From Planctomycetota bacterium (GTDB lineage: Bacteria; Planctomycetota; Phycisphaerae; Phycisphaerales; UBA1924): a DNA stretch of 64,000 bases. Below are positions 45,810 to 54,515 of this stretch, one piece after another. The position numbers and the translations under genes are program-made. The number at the start of each line of letters is the position of its first letter. Position 1 is the first letter of the stretch. The stretch covers positions 1 through 64,000 of the forward strand of contig JAFEBO010000009.1 in the NCBI GenBank assembly GCA_018242625.1, in the 5' to 3' direction. Below the pieces are notes generated by a model. The model was not told the DNA's origin. It ran no database searches and saw nothing but the letters and a program-made list of their open reading frames with translations.

Positions 45810-47261
45810 ATGTTCACCAGCATCAAGAATCGACCCGCCGTCCTCCTCGCAGCCGCGCTCGTACTGGCCGGAATCGCTGGCTCCGCATTGGCCGGCAACA
45901 CCGTGGTCATTTCCGACAGCAACTTCGCGAACACCGACTGGACGCTCACCAACTTCGGAAACCGAGTCGCCACGGCCACCCAAACCCCCGCCGGCTTTGT
46001 CGGCACCGGTCGCGAGGTGAGCCATCCGCTCAACGGCTCGTCAAACGTATTGGTCTTTCACAAGTTCAACACCGCCGGGGGAGAGATCAAGCCCGCCAAC
46101 GGCGCCATCACCTCGCTCGATTTCGCGATCCGTTTCAGCTTTGTTTCCGGCGTCGGCGTCAACGGCCACGGACTCGGCTTCGCTCTTGAGCAAGGCGGCG
46201 TCGCCTATCGCACCGCGAGTGCTGCAACCGGAATTTCCGCAACCTGGACGCTCCGAAACACCACCGCCCTGACCGCTTCCGACTTCACCCGCTACGACGG
46301 TCAACCCGGCAATCCTGATTTCTCAACAAGCGGTGCGCCCATCCGCTTCGGCTTTCGCACCGGCAATCTCAACGCCGGCCAGGTTATCAACCAGATCGTT
46401 CGCTACGACGATTTCTCGGTCTCCATCACGCGCAACAAGACGCAGTCCACGCAGGGCGCCTTTCCACCCGGCAGCACCGATGTGAATCAAAGCTCCAACG
46501 ACCCGGGCACGTCCGGCAACACCGCGCCCGTTTCGGACGGTGCGCAGGGTGAAGCGCAGCAGACTGCGCATTCTCGTGCCGCCCCGCCCTCAAACGGCTC
46601 GGCAACCTCGGTCGACACCTTCATCGTCATGACCGATCCCTCCGCTCAGATTGAACCATCGAAAGGCGCAGCCGACACTGTCCAGATGACGATCAAGCAC
46701 CGGCGAGTCAAAGGGCAGCCCCAGCCCACCACCGGCCCCCAGAAGTTCCGCGTGGCTGTCAAGCAGGGCGCCGACGAATATGTCTCCAAAGCCGAATTCT
46801 CTTCAACCCCGGACGCCTCTGTGCAGCAAACCGACTACACCACTACGAAAACTCCCCGCCTCAAGGAATCCGACTTCAAGAAGCGTGACGGTTCCCCCGG
46901 CCAGCCGGATTTCAAAAACCCCACCACAGCGCCCGCCATGCTCGGCTACAGCCCCAAGACCGACTTCCCCGCAACGCCTTCGGCACGGGGCACCGGCACC
47001 CTTGGTATCGAAGAGGAGATCGTCAACTACGACGATATCGTCTTCGAAGTCTCTTTCGTCGCCTGCAAGAGCGATCTCACCGCCGACGGCATCATCGACG
47101 ACACCGACTTCGTCCTCTTCGCCACCGCCTACGACATCCTCGACTGCGCCGATCCGGCCATGCCCGCGGGCTGCCCGGCCGACAGCAACGGCGACGGCAT
47201 CGTGGACGACAGCGACTTCGTCCAGTTCGCCGAGGCCTACGACATCCTCGAGTGCCCCTGA
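45810..47261 (+). CDS. Exported beta-sandwich protein with dockerin-like C-terminus
   Basis: 483 residues from ATG at 45810. Signal peptide VLLAAALVLAGIAGSALA. The front domain (about 30-205) starts SNFANTDWTLTNFGNR and includes FDGQPGNPDFSTSGAPI-like text (here YDGQPGNPDFSTSGAPIRF), GFRTGN and YDDFSVS, shared with the next gene. A Ser/Asn/Pro-rich linker leads to a divergent second copy (KRDGSPGQPDF) around 300-420. The tail has two calcium-loop-like repeats, TADGIIDDTDF and NGDGIVDDSDF, with the ILDCADPAMPAGCPAD linker. Both repeats and linker match the protein at 34580. Lectin-like or adhesive function is only a guess. An intrinsic terminator follows 24 bp after the stop. Confidence 0.8.
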   Translation: MFTSIKNRPAVLLAAALVLAGIAGSALAGNTVVISDSNFANTDWTLTNFGNRVATATQTPAGFVGTGREVSHPLNGSSNVLVFHKFNTAGGEIKPANGAITSLDFAIRFSFVSGVGVNGHGLGFALEQGGVAYRTASAATGISATWTLRNTTALTASDFTRYDGQPGNPDFSTSGAPIRFGFRTGNLNAGQVINQIVRYDDFSVSITRNKTQSTQGAFPPGSTDVNQSSNDPGTSGNTAPVSDGAQGEAQQTAHSRAAPPSNGSATSVDTFIVMTDPSAQIEPSKGAADTVQMTIKHRRVKGQPQPTTGPQKFRVAVKQGADEYVSKAEFSSTPDASVQQTDYTTTKTPRLKESDFKKRDGSPGQPDFKNPTTAPAMLGYSPKTDFPATPSARGTGTLGIEEEIVNYDDIVFEVSFVACKSDLTADGIIDDTDFVLFATAYDILDCADPAMPAGCPADSNGDGIVDDSDFVQFAEAYDILECP

Positions 47262-47285
47262 GTTTCCGCGGCATTCTTCCGATCG

Positions 47286-47314
47286 GCCCGTGGGCTACGC
47301 CCCGGGCTTTTTTT
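47286..47314 (+). terminator. Intrinsic terminator
   Basis: GCCCG and GGG (with a bulged T) pair with CCC and CGGGC around a CTACG loop (47286-47307), followed by seven T (47308-47314). It lies directly after the first of the two paralogous exported-protein genes, so these are separate transcription units despite their tandem order. Confidence 0.9.
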
Positions 47315-47419
47315 CTTTGGAAAACGTTGCGCCCCGCGCCGCTCGACTCCGTTGCTGAGTGTGGCGGGGATCAGTCTCCCGCACCCATTAAGCCGCCAAC
47401 TTTTCTCAGGAGTCCGATC

Positions 47420-48805
47420 ATGAACACAACCCATCGCAACTTCCCGACCTGTGCCGCTCTTGCTTTGGCGGCCATGACGCTCGGCATCCCGCCGCAGATC
47501 GCCCGGGCCGATCACGCCCAACCCTTCACCGAGGGCACCTTCGCAAACACAGACTGGACAGTCACCAACTTCGGCAATCGCACCGCGACCGTCACCCAGG
47601 TCGCCGGCGGCTTGAGCGGCACCGCCCGCCAGGTCACCCACCCGCTCAACGGCACCTCGAACGTGCAGGCCTGCCACCTCTACAACAGTGCGCAACTTAA
47701 TCCTGCCAACGGCGCCATCCAGTCGCTCGATTTCTCCATCCAGGCCAAGTTCATAAGCGGAGTCGGCGTCAACGGCCACCAGGTCGGCCTCGCTCTTATC
47801 CAGAGCGGAGTCTGCTATCGCGCCGGCAGTGTCGCCACCGGGACGTCCGGCAACTGGGTCCAGTTGAGCCTCTCCGGCCTCACCAGCGCCGACTTCACTC
47901 GCTTCGACGGACAGCCCGGCAACCCCGATTTCTCCACCTCCGGCGCGCCGATCTCCTTCGGGTTCCGCACCGGCAACGGCAACGCCGGCCAGTCCATCAA
48001 CCAGATCGTCCTCTACGACGACTTCAGCATCGTCGTTCACCGCGGCTCGCTCATCGTCAGCGTGACCGACCCTTCCGCTGCGGACTGGGATGAGTGGCTC
48101 TCCACCACCGGCAGCGGCGGCACGTTCACCATGTCCGGCCCGGTGAGCGGCGGCAACCCGGGGACCTGCCAGTCGCTGGCCTTTGGCGTCAACGCCGGAA
48201 CATCCTCCATCGAGGTGCTTCAATTCAGCAACGACCCGGCGGGCACCTTCGACCCGCAGTTCGGAACCATCGCAAACATCGAGTTCTCCATGGATCTGAG
48301 AAGCGCGCCCAACGCTTCTGCGTCTTCCATGACCATCAACTTGCTGTTTGAACAGGCGGGCGTGTTCTACCGGGGACCCGACATGTCCAGCGGCACATCC
48401 CAGGATTGGCACACCATCCAGCGTCGAAATCTCGTCCCCGCGAATTTCAAACGCAACGACGGCCTCGCGGGTTTGCCCGACTTCTCCACCACCGGCCAGC
48501 CGATCCGGGTCGGCCGCCGCGTGCTGGCCTCGCACGGAGCCGCCGGAGGAAACGTCACCCTCAAGCAGTATGTGGACAATTTCTACGTCCGCGCCCACTT
48601 TACTGCCTGCCCCTGCGACCTGACCGGCGACAACCTCGTCGACGACGCCGACTTCACCATGTTTCTCCGGGCGTACAACATCCTCGACTGTTCCGACCCG
48701 GACTTGGAGGGCTGGTGCGGAGCCGACTTCAACGGCGACGGATTCGTCGACGACACCGACTTCCAGCAATTCGTCGTCGCCTACGACCAGCTCGTCTGCC
48801 CCTGA
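47420..48805 (+). CDS. Exported beta-sandwich protein with dockerin-like C-terminus (paralogue)
   Basis: 461 residues from ATG at 47420, with CAGGAG 7 bp upstream. Signal peptide with core LALAAMTLGIPPQIARA. The first domain begins GTFANTDWTVTNFGNR and contains FDGQPGNPDFSTSGAPISF and GFRTGN, clearly homologous to the preceding gene, indicating tandem duplication. A second copy of the domain occupies ~215-390 (KRNDGLAGLPDFSTTGQPI). The dockerin-like tail has TGDNLVDDADFTMF and NGDGFVDDTDFQQF with linker ILDCSDPDLEGWCGAD. Function unknown; surface or extracellular location inferred from signal peptide and tail. Confidence 0.8.
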   Translation: MNTTHRNFPTCAALALAAMTLGIPPQIARADHAQPFTEGTFANTDWTVTNFGNRTATVTQVAGGLSGTARQVTHPLNGTSNVQACHLYNSAQLNPANGAIQSLDFSIQAKFISGVGVNGHQVGLALIQSGVCYRAGSVATGTSGNWVQLSLSGLTSADFTRFDGQPGNPDFSTSGAPISFGFRTGNGNAGQSINQIVLYDDFSIVVHRGSLIVSVTDPSAADWDEWLSTTGSGGTFTMSGPVSGGNPGTCQSLAFGVNAGTSSIEVLQFSNDPAGTFDPQFGTIANIEFSMDLRSAPNASASSMTINLLFEQAGVFYRGPDMSSGTSQDWHTIQRRNLVPANFKRNDGLAGLPDFSTTGQPIRVGRRVLASHGAAGGNVTLKQYVDNFYVRAHFTACPCDLTGDNLVDDADFTMFLRAYNILDCSDPDLEGWCGADFNGDGFVDDTDFQQFVVAYDQLVCP

Positions 48806-49002
48806 CCTGCCCCACCCTGCCCCACGTCGCCCGCGCGAAACCGCACGCGGCGTGTTTTCACCGGCTTCGCATCGCCCCAAATCTGCTGACTCCTCCTTCC
48901 CAAAAACAATCGCCGCCGCAGTCTGATTTCAGAACGCGGCGGACGATCGGCGCACCCGCGAAGCAGGTCTCCAGACCCGAGGTGCTTTTCCTCTCTCCCG
49001 GC

Positions 49003-49623
49003 CTACCGCCGACGACGAATCATCGCCAGCCCGCCCAGGCCGAGCAGTGCCGCAGCGCCCGGCGCGGGCACCGCCTGCGTGATCACGCGGATCTGCGCGA
49101 CCTCAGCGACCGAGGCGAGCGAATTCAGGTTGAACGTCAGCACGTTCGCGTTGATCGAGAAGAACGACGGCTGAATGGTGTTGGTGCCGCGGAAGGGATA
49201 CCCGGTCGGATACGTCGTCCCGGGCGAGCCGCAGGTCACATCCGAGAGATCGAGCGTCGTGTTCTTGAAGATCACGCCGACGATGTTGGTCGCGAAGGTC
49301 ACCGACCCCTGCACGCCGATGATGCCCGGGATGCCCTCAAAGTGGATGAAGTGGCTGTCGAACGTGCCGCCGAGCAGCCCCGGGATAGTGAACGAGCTGT
49401 TCCCCGGGTTGTTGGTCATGTCGACCGCCAGCGTGGCGAGCGTGATGTTCTGCTGCTCATCCCAGGCGAACGCCGTGGTACCCATCAGCGCGCCCGGATT
49501 GCAGGAAAGCGGAGGCGTGCCGAGCCACGTCGTCTGTCCCGCCACACCAGTGATCGCCGCGCTCGCCGAACCCGCCGCCAGAGCCGTTCCCAACACCGCC
49601 GCCATCGTGAATGCAATCTTCAT
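49003..49623 (-). CDS. Exported protein with PEP-CTERM-like sorting tail (tandem copy 1)
   Basis: 206 residues. Signal peptide MKIAFTMAAVLGTALAAGSASA. C-terminal sorting signal: VPAPGAAALLGLGGLAMIRRRR, i.e. a short motif, a hydrophobic helix and an Arg cluster, as in the VPAPG variant of PEP-CTERM handled by exosortase-type transpeptidases. The core begins VAGQTTWLGTPP and includes FAWDEQQN, NNPGNSS, DSHFIHFEG, GSPGTTYPTGYPFRG, all shared with the next two genes. Shine-Dalgarno AGAGG precedes the ATG. Extracellular, function unknown; likely a beta-sandwich. No exosortase gene is in the window. Confidence 0.8.
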   Translation of the reverse strand: MKIAFTMAAVLGTALAAGSASAAITGVAGQTTWLGTPPLSCNPGALMGTTAFAWDEQQNITLATLAVDMTNNPGNSSFTIPGLLGGTFDSHFIHFEGIPGIIGVQGSVTFATNIVGVIFKNTTLDLSDVTCGSPGTTYPTGYPFRGTNTIQPSFFSINANVLTFNLNSLASVAEVAQIRVITQAVPAPGAAALLGLGGLAMIRRRR

Positions 49624-49679
49624 AGTTCAACCTCTTTTGCTTTGTTCGTGATTCAAACTGTTCGTTCAGGAGACACTCT

Positions 49680-50303
49680 TCAGGCCCGGCGCCGACGCGC
49701 GGCGACGAGCAGCCCGCCCATGCCCGCCATCGTGACGGCGCCCGGCGCGGGAACCACGTGCTCGGTGAGAACACGCAGCTGCAGAAGATCCGGCGTCGGA
49801 ATCGGCCCGACGAAGTGAAAGCTCAGCACGTTGTTGTTGATCTGGAAGAACGACGCGGCATTCAGCCCGCGCCAGCCGTAGCCGGTCGGATACACAGTGC
49901 CCGGCGAGCCCAGGGACGCGTCGGTGATGTCGAGCGTGTTCTGCCGGAACATCACGCCCCGGATCTTCCCCAGGAACGTCACCTTTCCGGTCACGACGTT
50001 GGCCGCGGTGTTGGGTTCGAAGTGGATGAAGTGGCTGTCGACCAGGCCGCTCACCGTGCCGAAGACCGGCGAGCTGCTGTTGCCGGGGTTATTGACCATG
50101 TCGCAGAGCGCATTCGAAACAACCTGCGCCTGCTTTTCATCCCACGCAAACGCGTTCGGACCCAAGAGCGAACCCGGCGTGCAGGCGATCGGGGGCACGC
50201 CAAGCCAGGTCGTCTGACCCGCCACACCCGCGATCGCACCCAGCGCCGAGACCGAACCGGCCGCACCCGCCACCACCGCCACCATCATCTTCGCGTACTT
50301 CAT
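49680..50303 (-). CDS. Exported protein with PEP-CTERM-like sorting tail (tandem copy 2)
   Basis: 207 residues. Signal peptide VAVVAGAAGSVSALGAIA; core begins VAGQTTWLGVPP with FAWDEKQAQ, NNPGNSSS, DSHFIHFEP, GSPGTVYPTGYGWRG. Tail VVPAPGAVTMAGMGGLLVAARRRR. AAAGGGG lies ~7 bp before the ATG. The first ~180 residues align end to end with copies 1 and 3. Gaps between the three genes are about 55 bp each, so they are probably co-transcribed. Confidence 0.8.
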   Translation of the reverse strand: MKYAKMMVAVVAGAAGSVSALGAIAGVAGQTTWLGVPPIACTPGSLLGPNAFAWDEKQAQVVSNALCDMVNNPGNSSSPVFGTVSGLVDSHFIHFEPNTAANVVTGKVTFLGKIRGVMFRQNTLDITDASLGSPGTVYPTGYGWRGLNAASFFQINNNVLSFHFVGPIPTPDLLQLRVLTEHVVPAPGAVTMAGMGGLLVAARRRRA

Positions 50304-50358
50304 GATCAGGCCCCTTTATTCTGTTCCAGTTGTGTGTCTGAACTTTGTTGTGATTGGT

Positions 50359-50970
50359 TCACCGACGCCGGCGTGCCATCGCCAGCCCGCCCAGTCCCAT
50401 CAGCGCCATCGGACCCGGTGCCGGCACCGGATGCGTCAGGACCCGTATCTGCACCACATCCGCCACCGGCGAGATCCACATCAGGCTGAAATTGATCGTG
50501 TTCCCGCTCACCGTGAACGATGACTGCGGCCCAAGCCCGCGGAACGGATACGCCGTCGGATACACCGTCCCGCCCGAACCGAACATCGAGTCCGTTGCGT
50601 CCAGCGTCAGGTTGTTGAAAATGACTCCGACGATCGGGCCGTCAAAGGTCACCGATCCGTTGAACGGGCCCGCTCCCGAGTAGTCCTCAAGGTGCAGGAA
50701 GTGGCTGTTGAACGTCCCCGCGATCACTCCGGGGATCGCGCCCGAGCTCGGACCCGAATTCACCATGTCCACGAACACGCCCGAGGTCGTGACGTTCTGC
50801 TGCTCGTCCCAGGCATAAACCGTCTGGCCCATGAGGAAGGTCGGGGAGCAGTTCGCCGGCGCCGACGTCAGCCAGTTCGTCGCGCCCGACACAATGCTGA
50901 TCGCCGCCGATGCCGAACCAGCCATCCAACCCACCAGAGACAGAGCGACAGCAACGCTTGCGCGGTTCAT
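50359..50970 (-). CDS. Exported protein with PEP-CTERM-like sorting tail (tandem copy 3)
   Basis: 203 residues from ATG at 50970 (AAGGGG 7 bp upstream); the frame extends further upstream only by chance opposite the methyltransferase gene. Signal peptide VAVALSLVGWMAGSASA; core with VSGATNWLTSAP, YAWDEQQNV, DMVNSGPSSG, NSHFLHLED, GSGGTVYPTAYPFRG. Tail HPVPAPGPMALMGLGGLAMARRRR. The most diverged of the three copies and the first transcribed. Possible binding or matrix protein; no enzymatic motif. Confidence 0.8.
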   Translation of the reverse strand: MNRASVAVALSLVGWMAGSASAAISIVSGATNWLTSAPANCSPTFLMGQTVYAWDEQQNVTTSGVFVDMVNSGPSSGAIPGVIAGTFNSHFLHLEDYSGAGPFNGSVTFDGPIVGVIFNNLTLDATDSMFGSGGTVYPTAYPFRGLGPQSSFTVSGNTINFSLMWISPVADVVQIRVLTHPVPAPGPMALMGLGGLAMARRRR

Positions 50971-51120
50971 GTCAGATCCCCTTGTGTATTCATCCGGGCT
51001 CCGCGACAAACCTGCCGCGGACACTGGGATTTGCCCGCCGAGGCCCAAACCTTGCAGCGATCTGCCGATTTTCCTTGCAGACCCGGATTTCTCCATCCCG
51101 GCCCGGCAATAGCCTTCGGC

Positions 51121-51897
51121 ATGGATCGCGCCCGCTTCTCCGCACTCGCCCACAGCTCCCACTCCTACTGCAATCCGATCTCGGCCCCCGCCATCGAGCA
51201 CGCCCTCGATCTCATCGCTTCCTCGCATGCGCTCCCGGGCGCCGCCCCGCTCGCCTCGGCCCTGGACATCGGGTGCGGCAAGGCCGAACTGCTTCTCCGC
51301 CTGTGCGAGCGCTTCCCGGCCCCGTTTCGCGCTCTCGGCATTGAAAACTCGCCCCTCATGCTCGACCAGGGCCAGAAACGGGCCGCAACCCGCAACGTCT
51401 CCGACCGAGTCTTGCTCCGCCTGAGCGACGCCGAACACGTCGTCCCGCTTCTTCCCGGCTCCAGTTTCGATCTCGTGAGCTGCATCGGCTCTTCGCACGC
51501 TCTCCATGATGTCCTTCGCACGCTCGAACACATGGCACGAGTGGTCACCCGCCGCGGCCACATCCTGCTGGGTGAGGGCTGCTGGAAGAAAGAGCCCGAT
51601 CCCGCGTATCTCGCGGCGCTCGGCGCCTCCGAATCCGAACTGACAACGCACGAAGCCAATGAGAAGCTCGGCGCACCGCACAACCTGCGTCTGGTCTGGT
51701 CCACCACCGCGAGCGACGAAGACTGGGACGCCTACGAGAACGCCTACGCCGCCAACATCGAAACCTTCGCTCGCGAGAATCCCCAAGACCCCGATGTCCC
51801 CGCAATGCTCGAACGCTCACGCCGCTGGCACGCGCTCTACCGCGACCATGGTCGCACCACCATGGGCTTTGGTCTCTATCTCTTCAATCGCGGGTAG
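51121..51897 (+). CDS. Class I SAM-dependent methyltransferase
   Basis: 258 residues from ATG at 51121. Rossmann-fold methyltransferase: motif I LDIGCGKAELLLRL, motif II acidic GIENSPLMLDQG, DAEHVVPLL near the adenine pocket, and SFDLVSCIGSSHAL as motif IV. The C-terminal ~90 residues (EDWDAYENAYAANIETF) are as in SAM methyltransferases of the UbiE/small-molecule type. Substrate unknown. It is divergent from the exported triplet, with a 150-bp spacer. Confidence 0.85.
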   Translation: MDRARFSALAHSSHSYCNPISAPAIEHALDLIASSHALPGAAPLASALDIGCGKAELLLRLCERFPAPFRALGIENSPLMLDQGQKRAATRNVSDRVLLRLSDAEHVVPLLPGSSFDLVSCIGSSHALHDVLRTLEHMARVVTRRGHILLGEGCWKKEPDPAYLAALGASESELTTHEANEKLGAPHNLRLVWSTTASDEDWDAYENAYAANIETFARENPQDPDVPAMLERSRRWHALYRDHGRTTMGFGLYLFNRG

Positions 51898-52382
51898 GGT
51901 TGACCAAACAACGCTGCGCGCCGCCGCACCGCCCCCTGTTCCTCGCTGCAAAACAGCGGTGTTCCTCGCTCGGTTCCCGTTCGACTCGCATCAGGCTTAC
52001 CCCTTGCCGCACCAACGCCGAATGGATTTCCCCGCTCAACCTGATACCGTTTTGCGGTCAGAGTTCGACGTACACCCGGAGGGCAGAATGCTCCTGAGCG
52101 TGCGCCAGAAATCTCGAGCGGCGGAAACCCGGTACCTGGGCCTCGTTGCCGGCGATACGCGGCGGATCGACTTTGTCGTGCCGCACGCGGTTCGCGGGCA
52201 GCAGCCGTACCCGCCGCCCTAGTCGTTCCAGACTCACGCACCGCGAGCCCGTGGATTGCCGCGCATGGAGCGCGGCGCGGGCGACCGGAGCGTTCCCGCT
52301 TTTTCCAACACCTGTTTACGACCGGCATGCCCGGCCTTGTTGGCCGGTGCGCTCGGCCGGTGATGTCAGAGAGGAGTACGCC
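51898..52382. other. Intergenic region upstream of the SPFH gene
   Basis: About 485 bases without a confident gene. It holds one possible small ORF (52088-52222, separate entry) and the ribosome-binding site AGAGGAG of the SPFH gene. There is no clear repeat, tRNA or intrinsic terminator after the methyltransferase gene. Confidence 0.4.
52088..52222 (+). CDS. Possible small protein (44 aa)
   Basis: ATG preceded by GGAGGGC 4-9 bp upstream. It encodes a basic peptide starting MLLSVRQKSRAAETRYLGLV, with LVAGDTRRIDFVVPHAV in the middle, ending in Pro. The frame is open further upstream to 52022, so a 66-residue version is possible. No homologue is recognised. The only support is the ribosome-binding site and plausible composition. 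Confidence 0.3.
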   Translation: MLLSVRQKSRAAETRYLGLVAGDTRRIDFVVPHAVRGQQPYPPP

Positions 52383-54419
52383 ATGCTTGCGACCATTCTC
52401 GGAGTTCAGAGTCTTGCGCTCATCACGACCCCGACCATGATCGCTTCCGCGGCAGGAGTTACGGCGCTCGTAGCGGCCGTGTTCGCGCTCCTGGGTCTCC
52501 GTCACGTTCCCAACAACATGGTCGGCGTCGTTGAGAAGCGCTTCGCGGGCAAGGGCTCGCTGGCTGAAGGTTTCATCGCTCTGAGCGGTGAGGCCGGCTA
52601 TCAGCCGGAGCTGCTCCGCGGCGGACTGCACTGGCGCATGCCGCTGCAGTACAAGGTCCACAAGCAGCCCCTGGTCACCATCCCGCAGGGCCACCTGGGA
52701 TACGTCTTTGCCCGAGACGGCAGGCCGCTCGATCCCACGCAGTCTCTCGGCTCCAACATCGAAGCCGGTGACTTCGAGAACGTGCGCGACTTCCTCGCCA
52801 AAGGCGGCCAGCGCGGCCCGCAGCGCAAGGTCCTCCGCGAGGGCACCTACGCCATCAACCTCGCGCAGTTCGTCGTCATCACCGACTCCAAGCTCTACTA
52901 CCTCGCGCTCGAACGCGAAGACGCCAAGGTCTTCGGCGAGATGGCCGACGTCATCGAAGACCGCGCCGGCTTCACGCCCGTCGTGATCAAGGGCGCGGAC
53001 GATATTGTCGGCGTCGTCACGGTGCACGACGGCCCGGGCCTCAGCGCCGGACAGATCATCGCGCCCAGCGTCGGCTCCGAGGGCGACGACGGGCACAACA
53101 GCTTCCAGGATCCCGAGAAGTTCCTCGCCGCCGGCGGCCTCCGCGGGCGGCAGTTCCAGGTGCTGGTGGACGGCACGTACTACATCAACCGGCTCTTCGC
53201 GACCGTCGAGTTCATCCCCAAGACCGTCGTCGAGGTCGGCCACGTCGGCGTGGTCGTCTCTTACACCGGCGAGCACGGCGCCGATCTCTCGGGCACCGAG
53301 TACCGCCACGGCGAACTCGTCAGGCCCGGCGAGCGCGGCGTGTGGAGCGATCCGCTCCTGCCCGGCAAGTACGCCTTCAACACCTACGCCGGAAAGGTCA
53401 TCATGGTGCCCACGACCAACTTCCTGCTCAAGTGGATCAGCGGCGACATCGGCGACCACCGCTTCGATGAGCACCTCGCCGAGGTTTCGCTTATCACCAA
53501 GGACGCGTTCGAGCCGACGCTCCCGCTCAGCGTGGTCGTGCACATCGACTACCGCAAGGCGCCGCTGGTCATCCAGCGCTTTGGCGATGTGCAGAAGCTG
53601 GTGGAGCAGACGCTCGACCCGATGGTCTCGGCCTACTTCAAAAACGTGGCCCAGACCCGCACGCTCATCCAGCTGCTCCAGGATCGGAGCGCGATCCAGC
53701 AGCAGGCCTCGCAGGAGATGCGGGCGAAGTTTGAGTATTACAACCTCCAGCTCGAGGAAGTGCTGATCGGCACACCCAAGAGCGTGAAGGGTGATACCAA
53801 GCTCGAGCAGATCCTCGATCAGCTCCGCATCCGGCAGGTTGCGGAAGAACGCATCCAGACCTACGCCCAGCAGGAAAAGGCGGCGGTCCAGGAACGCGTG
53901 CTTCGCCAGGCCGAGAGCATCGCGGCCCAGCAGGCCCGGCTCACCGAGTCGGAGATCGCCGTCACGGTCGAGACCAACAAGGGCAAGGCCGAGTACCAGC
54001 GCTCTCTGCAGGAAGCCTCGCGGATCAAGGCCATGGCCGAGGCGGAGGCGAGCAAGATCCGATTCCTGGCCGAGGCCGACGCCGAGCGTGCCGCTCGCGT
54101 GGGTATCGCGCAGGCGATGGCGGTGGAAGAACAGGTCCGCGCCTACGGCGGCCCTGTCTACCAGCTCACGCAATCGGTGATGAACCGCTTCGCCGAGGCC
54201 ATCGAGGAATCCCGCGTTGACGTTGTTCCCAAGGTCATCGTCGGGGGCAACGCATCGGGCGGCCAGGGTTCGAATGTGATGGAGTCGCTGCTCACGATGA
54301 TGCTCTCCGAGAAGATGCTCGGCAACGTGGCGGCGATGCAGCCTGGCCCGCAGGATCCCAAGGTGGCCGCGGTCCGTGAGCGGCTGGTGAAGAGCCTGGA
54401 AAACGGCAACCCCGCGTGA
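52383..54419 (+). CDS. SPFH/band 7 (flotillin-like) membrane protein
   Basis: 678 residues from ATG at 52383 (AGAGGAG upstream). One N-terminal membrane region (~15-45: ASAAGVTALVAAVFALLGL). SPFH segment in two parts, from NNMVGVVEKRFAGKG and later VVEVGHVGVVVSYTGEHG; PTTNFLLKWISGD and LSVVVHIDYRKAPLVIQRFG in the middle. A long Glu/Ala/Gln coiled coil (about 450-600, with QEKAAVQERVLRQAESIAAQQ) is the usual flotillin C-terminal region. Then a Gly/Ser-rich tail with NASGGQGSNVMESLL. These proteins form ring assemblies in membrane microdomains and scaffold other proteins. Longer than typical bacterial flotillins (~500). No NfeD partner adjoins it, although an NfeD-like domain protein is encoded ~28 kb away. 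Confidence 0.85.
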   Translation: MLATILGVQSLALITTPTMIASAAGVTALVAAVFALLGLRHVPNNMVGVVEKRFAGKGSLAEGFIALSGEAGYQPELLRGGLHWRMPLQYKVHKQPLVTIPQGHLGYVFARDGRPLDPTQSLGSNIEAGDFENVRDFLAKGGQRGPQRKVLREGTYAINLAQFVVITDSKLYYLALEREDAKVFGEMADVIEDRAGFTPVVIKGADDIVGVVTVHDGPGLSAGQIIAPSVGSEGDDGHNSFQDPEKFLAAGGLRGRQFQVLVDGTYYINRLFATVEFIPKTVVEVGHVGVVVSYTGEHGADLSGTEYRHGELVRPGERGVWSDPLLPGKYAFNTYAGKVIMVPTTNFLLKWISGDIGDHRFDEHLAEVSLITKDAFEPTLPLSVVVHIDYRKAPLVIQRFGDVQKLVEQTLDPMVSAYFKNVAQTRTLIQLLQDRSAIQQQASQEMRAKFEYYNLQLEEVLIGTPKSVKGDTKLEQILDQLRIRQVAEERIQTYAQQEKAAVQERVLRQAESIAAQQARLTESEIAVTVETNKGKAEYQRSLQEASRIKAMAEAEASKIRFLAEADAERAARVGIAQAMAVEEQVRAYGGPVYQLTQSVMNRFAEAIEESRVDVVPKVIVGGNASGGQGSNVMESLLTMMLSEKMLGNVAAMQPGPQDPKVAAVRERLVKSLENGNPA

Positions 54420-54430
54420 GTGGATGGGGG

Positions 54431-54454
54431 GCGGCCGCACCAGCGTGCGGCCGC
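54431..54454 (+). terminator. Hairpin after SPFH gene, weak terminator
   Basis: Ten-bp perfect stem GCGGCCGCAC / GTGCGGCCGC with a CAGC loop, starting 12 bp after the SPFH stop. Only TCCATTTG follows, so the T-tract is poor; it could still slow RNA polymerase or protect the 3' end. Confidence 0.5.
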
Positions 54455-54515
54455 TCCATTTGTATCCTGCCCCGGCTACCCTTCGGGCACACTTCTTTGC
54501 AAAGGAACTGCACGC

